A stretch of DNA of 64,000 nt from Eriocheir sinensis (GCF_024679095.1 NC_066520.1:12229709-12293708), one strand, 5' to 3'. Positions 24,024 to 54,250 are shown, counted from the first letter of the stretch. The notes: a model not told the origin generated them from the letters alone. Numbers and translations are program-made.

Positions 24024-27000
24024 ATGAACACTTCAAGGAAAAGAACATTTCTGAAGGTGGCGGTGGACCAGGTAACGAGTCACCCTTCCTTATAGCGTCT
24101 CACTACAGCCAAGCAGCAGGACTACGTTTGCTTGGTCATCATGCGCGAAAATACCCCGCGAGCATGTTTTAAGCGTGATCACAGTAAATTCCACCGCAAT
24201 ATAAACAGATTATTTAAAAAGGCATATTATACGCACCTATTTATAAGACGATTTTTTTCCCCAAACAGTGATACTGTAGTGGGAGTAGTAGTAGTAGTGG
24301 GAGGGTGTCTTGCTCATCATGGGGTATGGGGTGGAATAACACATGCAGAGTTGCACTTCTTTTTAGAGATTAAAACATAATGTGTATACGTATTTATTTA
24401 TTTAATGTAAGTGATGTGTTCTCCCCCTCGTGGCGTGGAGTGGGGCACGTGGGTACGCGTGCGGCGCGACCAGCTGGGCGTCGTGCACATCACGGGACCC
24501 ATGGACTACCTGCTGCAGATACTGGCGGACAAGCTGGAATTCGAGTGAGTAGTCCTGCTTGAACGTAGTCATCGAAACGCGCGCGCGCGCGCGCACGCAC
24601 GCACACGCACACGCACACGCACACGCACACACACACACACACCCCTAGTAGACTCCTTTTATCGATGAGAGCTACTATGTTCATGAGTCAGTAATCAAGT
24701 ACGTAACTACTCACTAATGTAAATAATTGCACCCAATTGATCTCCCCCTTCCCTGCCCCGACAGCTATGAACTAGTGCAGCCCGAGGACCACCTGTGGGG
24801 CACACCGCTCCCCGATGGCAACTGGTCGGGCATGCTGGGGATGCTGCAGCGGGAGGCAAGTCTCGTCTAAAATCTAGTGATCCCTGTATATGGAATCTTA
24901 CTTATTTGACCCTCCTTTCGGAATCTCCTGTCCTCGGCGGGATCAATGCATAGCAGACTTTTGTTGTTGTTGTTTCACCCCTGACCTGCTTTCTTTACTA
25001 TAAAACAAAAAAATATGCACTAACTCTGATACCAATACTAAGGTATATGTTCGTATTGTGATCTTTTTCTTCTGTTTTTAATCGAAATATGATGAAACTT
25101 CGAAGTAAAGCCACACTCTTGCTACGTCCTAGCCTCTGACCGCCGAACGTCACTAACTGCACTACTTGCTATGGCGTCAGAGTTTCCCTCGCAACATCCC
25201 CCGTGCCCTGACTCCTCACACCTTCCTCGGAACACCACAGGAAGTGGAGTTCGCCCTCGGTCCCTTCGGCGTGACGGCCTCCCGAGACACTGTCTGTGAC
25301 TTCTCGGAGCCGGTGCTGACGGACAACAGCGGCATCCTGGTGGAGCGGCCCCACCAGGAGAGCGATGTCACGGGGTTTCTCAAGCCGTTTACTTTCTCGG
25401 TACATTCTTTTCCTCTCTATAACTCTTATATTTTCTTATTTCATTTATTTAGTTTAGTTTCATTCTATTTGTAGTTCCTCTTCCTTCTGTTTCCTTCCGC
25501 TTTTGTTTATATACAAGAGAAAATTTGCACTGGAGTTTTTTTCAACAGTATCATTTCTCTGGAGTTGTTCCCACCCTTTTGCATCCAATTCTTCGCCGAT
25601 TGAAAACCTCAGTTCTTGCCAAGAAGGTTTATTTACCAAACCTCTTGAGTCTTAACGCCTATCCACTCTTCTAACTCTTCTCTTATTCCCTCTCTCCCAT
25701 CCCTCCCAGACCCCTTTGCTTCTTCACGCTTCACGTTTCACATTTTATCTTAAACCTTTTTCAATCACTTCCACTTACTTTTATACCGCACCTCAGGTAT
25801 GGCTGTCGATCCTGGCCGGCATGTTCGCCATTACTATCACCTTCGCCGCCGTGATGAAGGCCGAGGCAAGCATTTTCGTGCAGCCGATAGGAGGGAATTC
25901 TCTCTCCACGTCAGTCATGTGGGTCGTCAAGGCACTCACGCAGGAAGGTATTGTGTTTTTTCGGCTTTGTGCCACTGTTTTGAACTCTTACATACGTATA
26001 CTACTTAATATATATAAATTTCCTTTTCTTTCTGGATACTAATGTATTTTTTTTCACTCCTTGTTACGGTTAGTTTTCTTTATTATTATTATTTTTGTTT
26101 CTTCCTACACTACGCCTATTTTCTTTTATACATAGTCGTAATGAAAAGAAAATATATATACCAGTCATGTGGGTGTATGTGCGCCAACACGTCTCTCCTG
26201 CAGCGACGGAGTGGCTGCCGCGGACGGACGGAAGCCGCGTGCTGGTGGTGACGTGGCTGCTGGCGTCGCTGGTGTTCATGTCGTCGTACAGCGGCATCCT
26301 GACAGCCATGCTCACCGTGCCTCGCGTCACCATCCCCATCGACTCCCTGCAGGATCTCGTGACGCAGACCAAGATGCCGTGGCGCCTCGAGTCCGGGTCA
26401 TGGATGCTGCAGTACTTTAGGGTGCGTGAGCATGCGCGCGTGGGGACTGAAACCTATTAGGATGGCGTCGTTGGGTGGGCTAGGCAACGCGCCCCCCGGC
26501 AATGCCCTAACTGATTGAGTGATTTCACTAGTATCACAAGAAATCGGTATTCAACTCCCTTTTTCCCTCTTTGTTCTTTTATTCCACCTTCGTGATTGGT
26601 TGTAATTTTTCAGTCATTTATTCAGGTTTGCGATAAGGCGGAGGCACAAACGAGGTCATTGAAGATGTTATGACATTGTACTTACATATACGTCTTCATT
26701 AAGTGTGGCATCGTGTCTTATAGGAGTCGCAGGAAGGGCTCTCCCGAGAGGTGTACGACGGGCACGAGGGAGGCATTATTGACTGCTGGGCGGCCCGCGA
26801 GCCAATTTCGCAGGGTCGTTACGCGGCCATCTGCGATCACACCACCATGAAAAAGGCCATGTCGTGGGACTTTAGGTGAGTCTTCGAACGGCAGACAGAC
26901 GGAGGCGTTCAGTCAAGGTGAGCATTAGAGCACCGAGTTATAACGAAGTTCCTTCCTCCGGGTCGGTCTGGAGATTGATGCTAATTTTCCGTATGTCCAA

Positions 27001-27655
27001 TTTGAAGATGTGTTCTTTGGAATGTATTGTCGTTTTCCTCACTCATTTATACCGTCGATGAACAAATCAATGACTACATTAACTATTTTCTGCAGCACCA
27101 ACGGGGCATGCCACCTCTACATCGCCCAGGAGGTGGTGTTCAGCTTCAATCTCGCCGTCGCCTTCAGGACAAAGTCGCCCTACAGAGAACTGGCCAACTA
27201 CTGGTGCTTGTCCTAATATTTTGTCCCAGTCTTTCATCCCTAATTCTCTCGCTTTATCCCTATTTCTCATATTTTTCATTTCCTGCCTCTGTATCTCATC
27301 CCGACTGACAGATTAACTACATTTTATTTTGAAGAATCCAATTTTATAGAGCTCTATGGCGATATGCACATTTTGCTTCAATTCACCATCGACTGAGTCT
27401 CTTTGATGTGAATTGACAATCCTACATGCTCGTCCTTCCACATCCCAGCTACAATAACGAGACGATGAACTCCCTTCTCTCCACCAGGATCATGAAGCTG
27501 AAGGAGGCCGGCGTGATAGACATGTGGCTGAGGAATGAGATCGTCAACACCTCTCAGTGCCTCAAGTCGCCCTCCTTCGACAGGGCCACCAACCAGATCT
27601 CTGCCCTCGACCTGGAGTCCTACGTCGGCCCCTTCATGGTGTTGGTCGCAGGTAT

Positions 27656-27727
<72 letters not shown>

Positions 27728-27962
27728 ACTCACGCGGCGTTAACAAGATAAGGAGAGAACAGGAAATACAAGAACAGGAAATACGATGTGAAAATACTAT
27801 TAGATAAAAAAAAAAGTAAGAACTATGAAGCCATAACTATACTTTGCTAGTTTTGCCACTCATTTTTACATAATTTTACCACTACTCTCATTAGGATTAA
27901 CCGTGGCGTTCGTGTCCTTCCTGGTGGAGACGATGACAGGGAGGCGTCAGTGCGTCGGGTGA
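24024..27962 (+). CDS. ionotropic receptor (variant iGluR family), 10 exons
   Basis: Ligand-gated cation channel subunit of the arthropod chemosensory IR type, acting in the plasma membrane. Exons: 24024-24071, 24441-24544, 24765-24855, 25241-25399, 25797-25947, 26204-26421, 26724-26875, 27096-27203, 27488-27651, 27895-27962. All phases agree and give 420 residues. S1 (1-134) includes LKVAVDQW, PEDHLWG, WSGMLGML and FALGPFGVTASRDTVCDF, with Arg96 at the place of the glutamate-binding arginine. M1 is about 135-158. The pore loop precedes M3 (about 197-223), whose SSYSGILTAML is the counterpart of the iGluR SYTANLAAF gate. S2 follows, with SPYRELANYW and LKEAGVIDMW. M4 is about 389-409, with a short cytoplasmic tail ending in QCVG. 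There is no N-terminal domain or signal peptide in this model, so either upstream exons are missing (an acceptor TTCAG before 24015 keeps the frame open) or the start at 24024 is real. The ligand cannot be predicted. Confidence 0.93.
24575..24642. repeat. (CG)n-(CA)n alternating purine-pyrimidine tract in an IR intron
   Basis: A CG run changes into GCAC, CACG and then CA units inside the second IR intron. The stretch is alternating purine-pyrimidine and could adopt Z-DNA; that property is inferred from sequence only. Confidence 0.85.
26455..26530 (+). repeat. SINE-like dispersed repeat, copy in IR intron
   Basis: GGCGTCGTTGGGTGGGCTAGG and the following GCCCTAACTGATTGAGTG align with 48451-48512, which reads GGCATCATAGAATGGACGAGG and CCCCAATTGATTGATTG. 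The two diverged copies share a TTGA-type tail, as in SINEs. The family name is not known to me. Confidence 0.6.
27659..27723. repeat. (GA)n microsatellite immediately after an IR splice donor
   Basis: The run starts seven bases after the donor GCAG|GTATTGC at 27651/27652 of the ninth IR exon. A reading frame running through it is an artefact. Confidence 0.96.
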
Positions 27963-29050
27963 ATATGTTGGTAGAGACGAGGGCGCCTAGACTAACCTCC
28001 GCCTCCCCCTGCAACCTCGATAAATGCCCAAACTTAACTGGACAATCCCTATCCTGCTGCACCGAGACCTGCTCAAACCCAGTGCCGGATCTGCTTCGCT
28101 TCTCCGTGCAGCCTCACAAGTTTGGAGGCATATTGGTCCTTTTCCCCCTCTTCACCAACCTTTCATGCATAGACCAAAATATATAGTCCGCGTGGATATT
28201 GTAGTAAATGTGCAATGATACATTCTAACAGCAACCTGTGTTTTGTATGAATACCATCTCCTTCAACCCCATATCCCAACCTCGCTTCCTGAAACAACCG
28301 AACAGCCACATCTACTATCCATAGGCCTTGACCTGCTGCCCAGACGCTTTCGGCTTTCACTGCAAACATTTTAAAAGACACAAAAAGGATTAGTCGGTTT
28401 CTCATGGGTGTTTGTTATATACAGTGTAAAAAAATTATCCTTGTCATACTATCACCAGAGGCTCGTTTCGGCCGTGAGCCATCCATGGAAATATACCTAC
28501 TCAACAACCTCTACGAAAGTCTTATCCAATGTGGGCGTGTGGGCTCCAAAATGTTTGAGAATATGGTCCGTACTTTTATTCGCTTCCCCCTCTCACATCA
28601 ACTATTTGCAAAGGCCAAAGAGGAGATGAATCGGGTTCTAATGAGGGTTTATTCACGTTCATGGTACAGAAGAATGGCCAGCCTGTAGTGCTGACTTGCA
28701 TGATGGGCGAGCCTCCCATAACCCAGTTAGCCAGTGGGGTACCTCTTTGGCCGACTGGTAAAGGAGTGGCTCTCCCGTTACGCTGGTCGCGGGTTCGATC
28801 CCCGGCGCCGGCAAAACGTTTCCTTGTCTGGTTTAATTTCTCGTGTGTTTCGTTACACGCAGAGGTCGTGTGTGAGTGTAGTAAAGAGCAAATTCTGGCA
28901 TTTCAAGCCTACTAACAGGATCATAAAACTACCTCTGGATTTGCCCAAAACTCTTACGAAAGCCTTGTCAAAGTGTGTGCTTGGACGCTGAAATGTTAAA
29001 GAGTATGGCCCTATGTGTCTTCACTATCAAAACCGCTGCTCAAAGTGTAA
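27963..29050. other. intergenic region between IR and OS-9, with diverged repeats
   Basis: Two diverged copies of one repeat are visible in the same orientation: about 28506-28580 (CTACGAAAGTCTTATCCAATG) and about 28950-29020 (TTACGAAAGCCTTGTCAAAG). Both then run on to a shared AAATGTT..GAGNATATGG stretch. A tRNA-like sequence lies between them. No gene was recognised. Confidence 0.55.
28741..28815 (+). mobile_element. tRNA-like sequence (SINE head or tRNA pseudogene)
   Basis: TGGCCGACTGG (28748-28758) fits the Pol III A box, and GGTTCGATCCC (28792-28802) the B box, at normal spacing. The bases that would form the acceptor stem (ACCTCTT and GCCGGC side) do not pair, so it is not a functional tRNA gene. 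The flanking diverged repeats suggest it is the head of a SINE. Confidence 0.65.
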
Positions 29051-29053
29051 TGC

Positions 29054-29251
29054 CAGATTTTTGTAAGGAAAGAAAATGTACGTGGGAGTCAAAAGTTTGC
29101 AAATTATAACAAGTATTATATCTGTTAAGGAGTAGTAGTAGCCGTTAGCGTTCTCACCGTGAGAATGCTAACGGCTACTGCGGGCCTCACTTAACACTTA
29201 TTTTGCACACTTTTGACTCCCACGTACATTTTCTTTCCTTACAAAAATCTG
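29054..29251. mobile_element. foldback element (long imperfect palindrome)
   Basis: The arms start CAGATTTTTGTAAGGAAAG at 29054 and end with its exact complement at 29251. They pair through about 95 bases each with few mismatches. The centre is a near-perfect hairpin around GTAGCCGTTAGC...GCTAACGGCTAC (about 29129-29172). The structure is that of a foldback MITE. No convincing target duplication was found at the ends. Confidence 0.85.
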
Positions 29252-29560
29252 TCGTTACAAAAGCCCTCACAGCGCCACAGACAGCAGGCGGGTAGCGGAG
29301 TGCCGTCCCCTGCGCGAGAACATTCCAACGGTGCCAGATTGTCGTACTCAGCCTCCTATGTTTCCCAATTTTCGACCCCAAAACTGCCTCCTCGACCCCA
29401 ATAACTGCCTTCATATATAGTTATCGTTAAAATAGTTGATTATTGGCGATTTTTGGGAATAGTTATGAGTCAGAAAGCGGTATATACAAGGCTCTGAGTA
29501 CGATAATCTGTCATCGTTGGACCGTCCCGTGTGTCGTGTTGTTGTGATGGCCGTGGCAGG

Positions 29561-47641
<18,081 letters not shown>

Positions 47642-47723
<82 letters not shown>
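47642..47723. repeat. (TA)n microsatellite abutting the OS-9 stop codon
   Basis: The stop codon TAA at 47639-47641 is followed at once by TTATATATA, so the array occupies the start of the 3' untranslated region. Confidence 0.95.
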
Positions 47724-47726
<3 letters not shown>

Positions 47727-48289
47727 AAAGCCCAAGATGCTGTGAAGGACTAGTGTGATAAGCAGCAGTTGGTAAAAATGGAATGTGTACAGAAAGGTTT
47801 TTCAGTTGTATCATTCAATGCTTTGTAGATATTTTATAAAGAGACTAACAAGACTCAGTTAGGTAAAGCAGGTTTTGAAATTCATATATAAAGTGCTTGT
47901 AAGCAAGCCCCTCAGTGCTTGATACCATCTACAATTACTGTTAGCATAGAAATGGAATCCTGGGGCTGGTTCTGCAGGTGGGTGCCACTTCTACACCAGC
48001 CCAGTGCCCCCCACCCCCCACACACACACACATAATGACAGGATCTTTAAATTACCTGTGCTCACTGTCTTACGCTTTGGCTGCAAGACGTGGACACTAA
48101 TTAGTGACTTGAAGTGGCAAATTGATACCTTTGGTAATAAGTGCAGACACAGAATCATGGGATATCACTGATATGACTTTGGGTCAAACTTGCGATTACT
48201 CTGTGAGTCTGAATCAAAGCCTGTTACCTGCATAGTCAATGAATGTCAAATCTGGCTATATGAACATCTGGCATGCTACCCAGAAGTCG

Positions 48290-48515
48290 ACCCTGCTCAC
48301 ATTGCTGTTTCTGTAAGAGAAAGTCCTGAGAGGGCGAGGCCAGGGGATGCCAACAAAATTTGTAGCTTATTGATGGACCCTGCTATGAGGTATACTTAGG
48401 ATGGGAAGGGGGACTGCATGGAGACTTTTCTAGGAGGACCCCCGGGGTTGGCATCATAGAATGGACGAGGCAGTGTGCCCCACTGCATATGCCCCAATTG
48501 ATTGATTGATAGAAG
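48290..48515 (+). repeat. SINE-like dispersed repeat
   Basis: The 3' half (GGCATCATAGAATGGACGAGG to CCCCAATTGATTGATTGAT) matches the copy at 26455-26530. The tail of TTGA units is typical of SINEs with short repeat tails. A 5' half with AGAGGGCGAGGCCAGGGG precedes it. Confidence 0.6.
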
Positions 48516-48890
48516 TGGAAGCTTTGTTAAGATTTCTCACAAAACAAGTTTTCTGTAGTTTTTAATTTTAGTAAGGCACACCTTGATCATTTAAAGTTAA
48601 AATGGCTACTTTGATGTGTCCTCTAAAATATATTGTTAAGTGTCATGATCTCCACATGTCAGTGTAAAAGTTGGTCTCAGGCACACCAAGCAATGTTTCA
48701 GTTGTGTTCCCTGCAGTTGTAGGCTGCTCCGTGTAAAATTGCCCTGAAAATACTGTTTATAACACTGTCAAAAAACTACTGTAAGTTTTATTACAATATG
48801 TATATTTTTTACATATTCAGAATGTTGTTGAATGTATGTGTAATGTAGTGGATTGTTGGTTTGCATATTAGTTTTACATGGCATTTTAAG

Positions 48891-49035
<145 letters not shown>

Positions 49036-49470
49036 TCAGTTTTTCTGACAAAGTTGGTTTTGTGGTGAGATATTTATCTTGACTCAAGTATATTTTAATG
49101 TTATGCAGTTAAAAAGTGAACTGCATTTCATGTCAGACATAATGTTGATATCAGGTCAACGGATAATAACGATGACAACAAAAAGGAATCAAAGCACTGA
49201 GCTTCTATACACAAAAGTTATGGAGATGTATGAAATATCAAATTGTGCTCCATGCTTGACAGATTCAACTGAAAAACAATATCAAATGATGCTAGAATAA
49301 GCTGATTATTGCATCCTTTGAAAAGTGAGTCTCACTAAAGTATAAGGCCTCTCACTTAAGTCAGTTGTGCATATAATAGGCTAATCAAAAACTTGGAAAT
49401 TGAATATGAGTGGATATTTGAGTTTTCTATATTTGGTAAAAATTATTTATTAGTAGCATTTTCTTGCTTG

Positions 49471-49715
<245 letters not shown>

Positions 49716-51099
49716 GGAGGCCATTTGGTGGGTGGCAGTATCTTGTTTGGCATGGAACGTTTACTTCATTCCTCAATCACTGAGTCATGCTGATCCATCC
49801 TGTATCTGAAGGTTAGCTCTGGGTTGCATGAAATTAAGTCAGGGGTGTCAACTCTTTGCTATTCATGCCTTTAGGAACTCATGGTTGAGTTGGATACTTA
49901 TAAAATCCTAGTCAGAGTTGCCTTATGTTGCCAGTAATTTTTTAACTTACAACTTGTAAATATTATATTCAGGAAAAGGCCTTGTGAAGTAGTAGATTAG
50001 GGCAACTTGAACTTAGAGGAATACTGCATTCAGGTGACCTAAAAAATAAACCTTCAGCATAGGCTGGGAAAACTCTAGTCGTTTAGGATTAAATCCATTT
50101 CTAGCCATGTTTCTTTGTCTGCTTGTGTCATATTTATTCAGTGTTTCAAGTGTAAAGGATGTTGGGATTAATCCCAAAGATTATGTTCCATTGGTCTGTT
50201 CATCATTCAGTCCAGCAAAGAATAAAACTTTTGTTTTTATTTATTTTTTCTTTTAATACCAGTACATATGAGAATAAAGTTCTTGATAGGGATCATATAA
50301 TTTGTAAGTGTAATGATAAGAAATCGATTCATAAAGCCTGGACCCTAACTCTTGAAGTCTGACTACCAGGCCTAAAAAAATGATCATGAGATAGTTTCCT
50401 GGGAGGCTAGAAAACGGCTCATCAAGAGCGTCTACATGAGGGTGATCAGACTCTTCACTCAGACAGGAGGAATGGCTGGCTTACATAACAGACTGCATAA
50501 ATGTTTATGTACATAATAGGCTAAGCAATGTAGGCTAAAACTGTAATTCTTGAAAATGTATTTTATTGGTAACTTATTTAAATTATGTAGCTTAGGGCTT
50601 GCAAATTTTTCAAATGGAACAGTTGATCACTATTTGAAATGCGCAAGATACGATAATGGGTTAATAGCTCCCCCCCCCCCCGGTTCTACCCTTCCTTGAC
50701 GTCCCACCCTGACCGTGCAGTGCCTTGGATACACAGTGGGGCAGTGCCGGGCCCCGCGCCACGGCCTGGAAGACAATATATAGGTAATACAGATAACCAA
50801 AGAAATTAAAATTGAATACTGATATCAAACTAAACAACAGCTTTATTTTTTGTATATCTTGGGTAGGAGTGAGGGAATAGGCAAAGAACAGCGCTCCGGA
50901 ATGTTTGAGGAGTTTAAGAAAGTGGGAAAATGACATTATTTTGAGAAATCGGGAAGTTTCTCCAGCATATAAATTAAAGAAATAGAATGGTAACTATAAT
51001 AAAAGGAAATGGAAGGTAAATGAGCTAAAAACTCCTGAGAAGACAAACAAAGGTGCTACTGGAAGGGCACACAGCTTCCAAGTAGCGCTCCCACTTTGG

Positions 51100-51490
51100 T
51101 GGAGTTTGTCATTACGAGGAAATTGGAACTTTTTGTCATTACGAGCAGATTTTGTCATTATGAGTAGACTGGAACTTTTGTTATTACGAGCATATTGAAA
51201 CATTTGATTTACATAGAAAATCAGACCACACAGACCCCATGATCCAGACTAGGTGGTCTGTCCTTAAACCTAAGTGATTTTACATTAATCAAAAGGCTCC
51301 AAAACGTTGCATTTCCTACTCTAGTTGATATTAAGTTGAAGGAAGTGACGGTCGAGCTTTTTTTTGAAGGAGTCAATCATGATATTGTCATTGCAACTTT
51401 GAGTACATATATTTTGAGTAGATTTTGTCATTGGAACTTTTGATGATTAGATTTTGTCATTACGAGTAGATTGGAACTTTGGATGAGTTT
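51100..51490. repeat. degenerate TTTTGTCATTACGAG repeat cluster
   Basis: The phrase TTTGTCATTACGAG followed by a stretch like GATTGGAACTTTT recurs at about 51108, 51136, 51154, 51178, 51424 and 51455, always in the same orientation. Copies differ by substitutions and small gaps. It is either a decayed minisatellite or the subterminal repeats of an unrecognised DNA transposon. Confidence 0.7.
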
Positions 51491-51699
51491 TAGTGAGGTC
51501 TGGGGAAATGACACTTTAGAAATATAGGGAAATTTGTTTATCTTAAATATTTGATAACATACATTTAATAACAATCAAAGTACTATACTCTCAAAACAAA
51601 ACAAAAAATAATGAAGATATAATGAAATTCGTGATATTTGAAAACTGATGAGTCAGAAAAGGGCACCGTTGTAAAGACACGCCGCGCTCTCGTTCAAAC

Positions 51700-51748
51700 G
51701 TCACCACCACAGTTATATATATAGTATATATAACTCTGTGGTCACCAC
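51700..51748. mobile_element. 33-bp palindromic micro-element with 8-bp target duplication
   Basis: A 33-bp near-palindrome (51708-51740) starts CACAG-TTATATATA and ends TATATATAACTCTGTG, with the left arm lacking the AG after CACAG. It is flanked by perfect GTCACCAC on both sides (51700-51707 and 51741-51748). The arms match those of the 22-bp palindrome at 52967. Confidence 0.85.
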
Positions 51749-52565
51749 AAACACAGCAACATGGTGGTAGGGTTCTACCTCCATGCACAGCAACACTCAG
51801 CTGGCGGCAAGAAGGAGACCATGAGAAAGTCTCCTTGGTTGGCAATCAAAGGCAAAGAGGATGGGACAGGCAGCATGAAGGGGAAGACGGAACAACGGTG
51901 CTGGGAGAAAAGAGCACAAGTGATTAAGTGAACCAAGGAAACGGATAGAAAATAAGTGGTAAAGCGAGCAGGAAATATAAGTATAGATTATGAACATGAG
52001 TGTTTTACAGGCCTACTGTTTAGTAAGAAAAGCAAAGTTTAGTAATGCAACTAAAATTAAAAGTGTGTGATGAAGAAGTGGGGATCAAGAGGAGGCGGGC
52101 CAGCGAAGTGATACAAAGCGATTTAAGTCAGAAGAAGAAGAAGACTGGACTCGAAGGGAGTCGTGGAAGAGTTGGATCTACTCAGGGTCAAAGGAGTGAG
52201 GGGTCTACTCATGGCCCAGCCAAAATTTGGCCCTGGATCTACTGACTCGTGAAGGTAAGTACCTACCCACATTCACATTTGCATGATTTGACAAAGTTAG
52301 CTAATTTTAAATACTATTTCGTAGACCTGAGCGCTCTTTAAAAAAAGTAGCCTTTTAATTATTGGGTAAAATATTTTTTTCACGCGTATATAGTTATGAT
52401 CACCGAAACACAGCTACGAAAGCCCTATATCGTATTTGACGCTAGCTTCCTCCTGCATCGGTGATAGGTGCAAAGTGAGGCTGGGAAAGCCCGGAAAGGT
52501 GATTGAAAAAGTGGGCACGTAGGATCATTTATATGAGTGGACAATACCCCGGTTAGGACGGCCAA

Positions 52566-52832
52566 TTTTTTTTTTTCTTTTTTTTCTTTTTTTTTTTTCG
52601 TTTGGGATATACCCCAATGGAGCAAGGCGGTGCATGCCGCGCAACAACCCAGACGGCTGGTAGAGAGATGCCCAATTCTTTCAAGGAGGAGGCCCAACAA
52701 CGGGGCTGGGTGTTGTCGGAAAGAGCCCACCTTTCCACTCCCATGGCACTGGGCAGGTCTTGAACCCATACGCTCTAGCACCCCGCCGGAGCGCAAGGCG
52801 GAGACTCTACCACGGGGCCACGGGAGTTCCCC
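52566..52832 (-). mobile_element. tRNA-derived SINE-like element with poly-A tail
   Basis: On the - strand the element starts with ACTCCCGTGGCCCCGTGG, has a B-box-like GGGTTCAAGACC (about 52750-52762), and ends in a long A tract seen as interrupted poly-T at 52567-52600. Sequence resembling CCAATTTT lies next to the tail and CCAAATTTT next to the head, a possible imperfect target duplication. Confidence 0.75.
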
Positions 52833-52958
52833 AAATTTTCTTTGTTTACATCTGAGCCTTTTGCTGGTCATCCAACGAGCTGCTCGACAAGCTGCTTGCT
52901 CTCCGTCCAGACGAGAAGCACGAACCGCTCGAGAGATAAAACAGTTGGCCAGCGCATA

Positions 52959-52996
52959 TGCTCGACCACAGAGTTATATAACTCTGTGTGCTCGAC
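52959..52996. mobile_element. 22-bp perfect palindrome with 8-bp target duplication
   Basis: The 22-bp sequence at 52967-52988 is CACAGAGTTAT followed by its exact reverse complement. Perfect TGCTCGAC copies flank it (52959-52966 and 52989-52996). No interior remains between the two arms. Confidence 0.87.
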
Positions 52997-52999
52997 GCT

Positions 53000-53905
53000 C
53001 GACAAGCAGCTTGATAGAATTAAAAAAAAAGTTTAATGTGACGCCAACGTTTAACTAATTGAAAATATTACAGATTTTTATATGCTCTTGTTTTTTTTTT
53101 ATATACTAATTATTCCTTATTTGTGAGGTAGAGTTCGGTTCATTAGATCAAGACTTTTCCGTTGTGGCTCCATTACTATTACATTTTTCCATGAAACGTA
53201 AATAAAAAAAAATGCTCTTGTAGCATTATGGGTTGTCGACCCCTTGCCTGCACTCAGCTTGCCCCCCTGGCCTGGCCTGTCGTTGGCGTCGAGGGAGTTG
53301 TCACCGCAGATACCCAATAAACAACGCGTGTCACTCCATCACATCGTGTGGAAAGGTTGCACTCTATGTACGTGGAATTACTACAGTCATTACACTCCAG
53401 TTTTAATAGCTCTTGTTTGTAACCAGTGGCGGAAACCTAGATTGCTGCTCATGTCAACTTTTCACTCTTCTCCCTTCTTCGCTTCAATGATGACGAAGAT
53501 TATCAGCGCCGAAGTTGACTCATGCTCCCCGTAATGCCCTTCCCCTGATGGGTTGTCTCTGCCTCCCGCCTGCACATCCTCCATGGTCCACTCCCCAATG
53601 CGTGGCGACCGACAGGTCACACCCAACCAAGTTTATTAATTTCCAAATTCACAATTATATACATTGTGTGTTTTCTTTTCAATTTATTCATGGAATGTAT
53701 AACAAACGCTGTACTCGGCGGTACTTGTGTTTGTATGAATATGTATTCGAATATCATGACGTATGCATGCATGCAAATAGGAAAAAAATGTACTTTTGAA
53801 TAATGGAGTGAGTGTTATGGTCGCACTGATCAAAGATTAACTGTAAGCCCTGCATTGATGGAAATAGCCTGGGCGAGTAGGTGAACCTGCACGGGACCAT
53901 GGTTA
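53000..53905. other. intergenic stretch, no gene recognised
   Basis: Short open frames with no motif. No RNA gene or inverted-repeat element was recognised. Confidence 0.4.
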
Positions 53906-53909
53906 ATAG

Positions 53910-53910
<1 letters not shown>

Positions 53911-53958
<48 letters not shown>

Positions 53959-53961
53959 TCT

Positions 53962-53998
<37 letters not shown>
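53911..53998. repeat. (GT)n microsatellite
   Basis: A GT run with a short TTGTCTGTGTC interruption near the middle. Confidence 0.95.
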
Positions 53999-54004
<6 letters not shown>

Positions 54005-54093
54005 GTCAACCAGGAGACACTTCGTTTGAGGAGACTATTGTAATAATGGTAGTTATAATAATAATATGATATATGAATGACAATAGTAGTCTA

Positions 54094-54113
54094 GTAATAA
54101 TAATAATAATAAC

Positions 54114-54193
<80 letters not shown>

Positions 54194-54196
54194 GTG

Positions 54197-54250
<54 letters not shown>
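54094..54250. repeat. (AAT)n(CAA)n compound microsatellite
   Basis: An AAT run to about 54193, a GTGA spacer, then a CAA run to about 54250. Confidence 0.96.
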
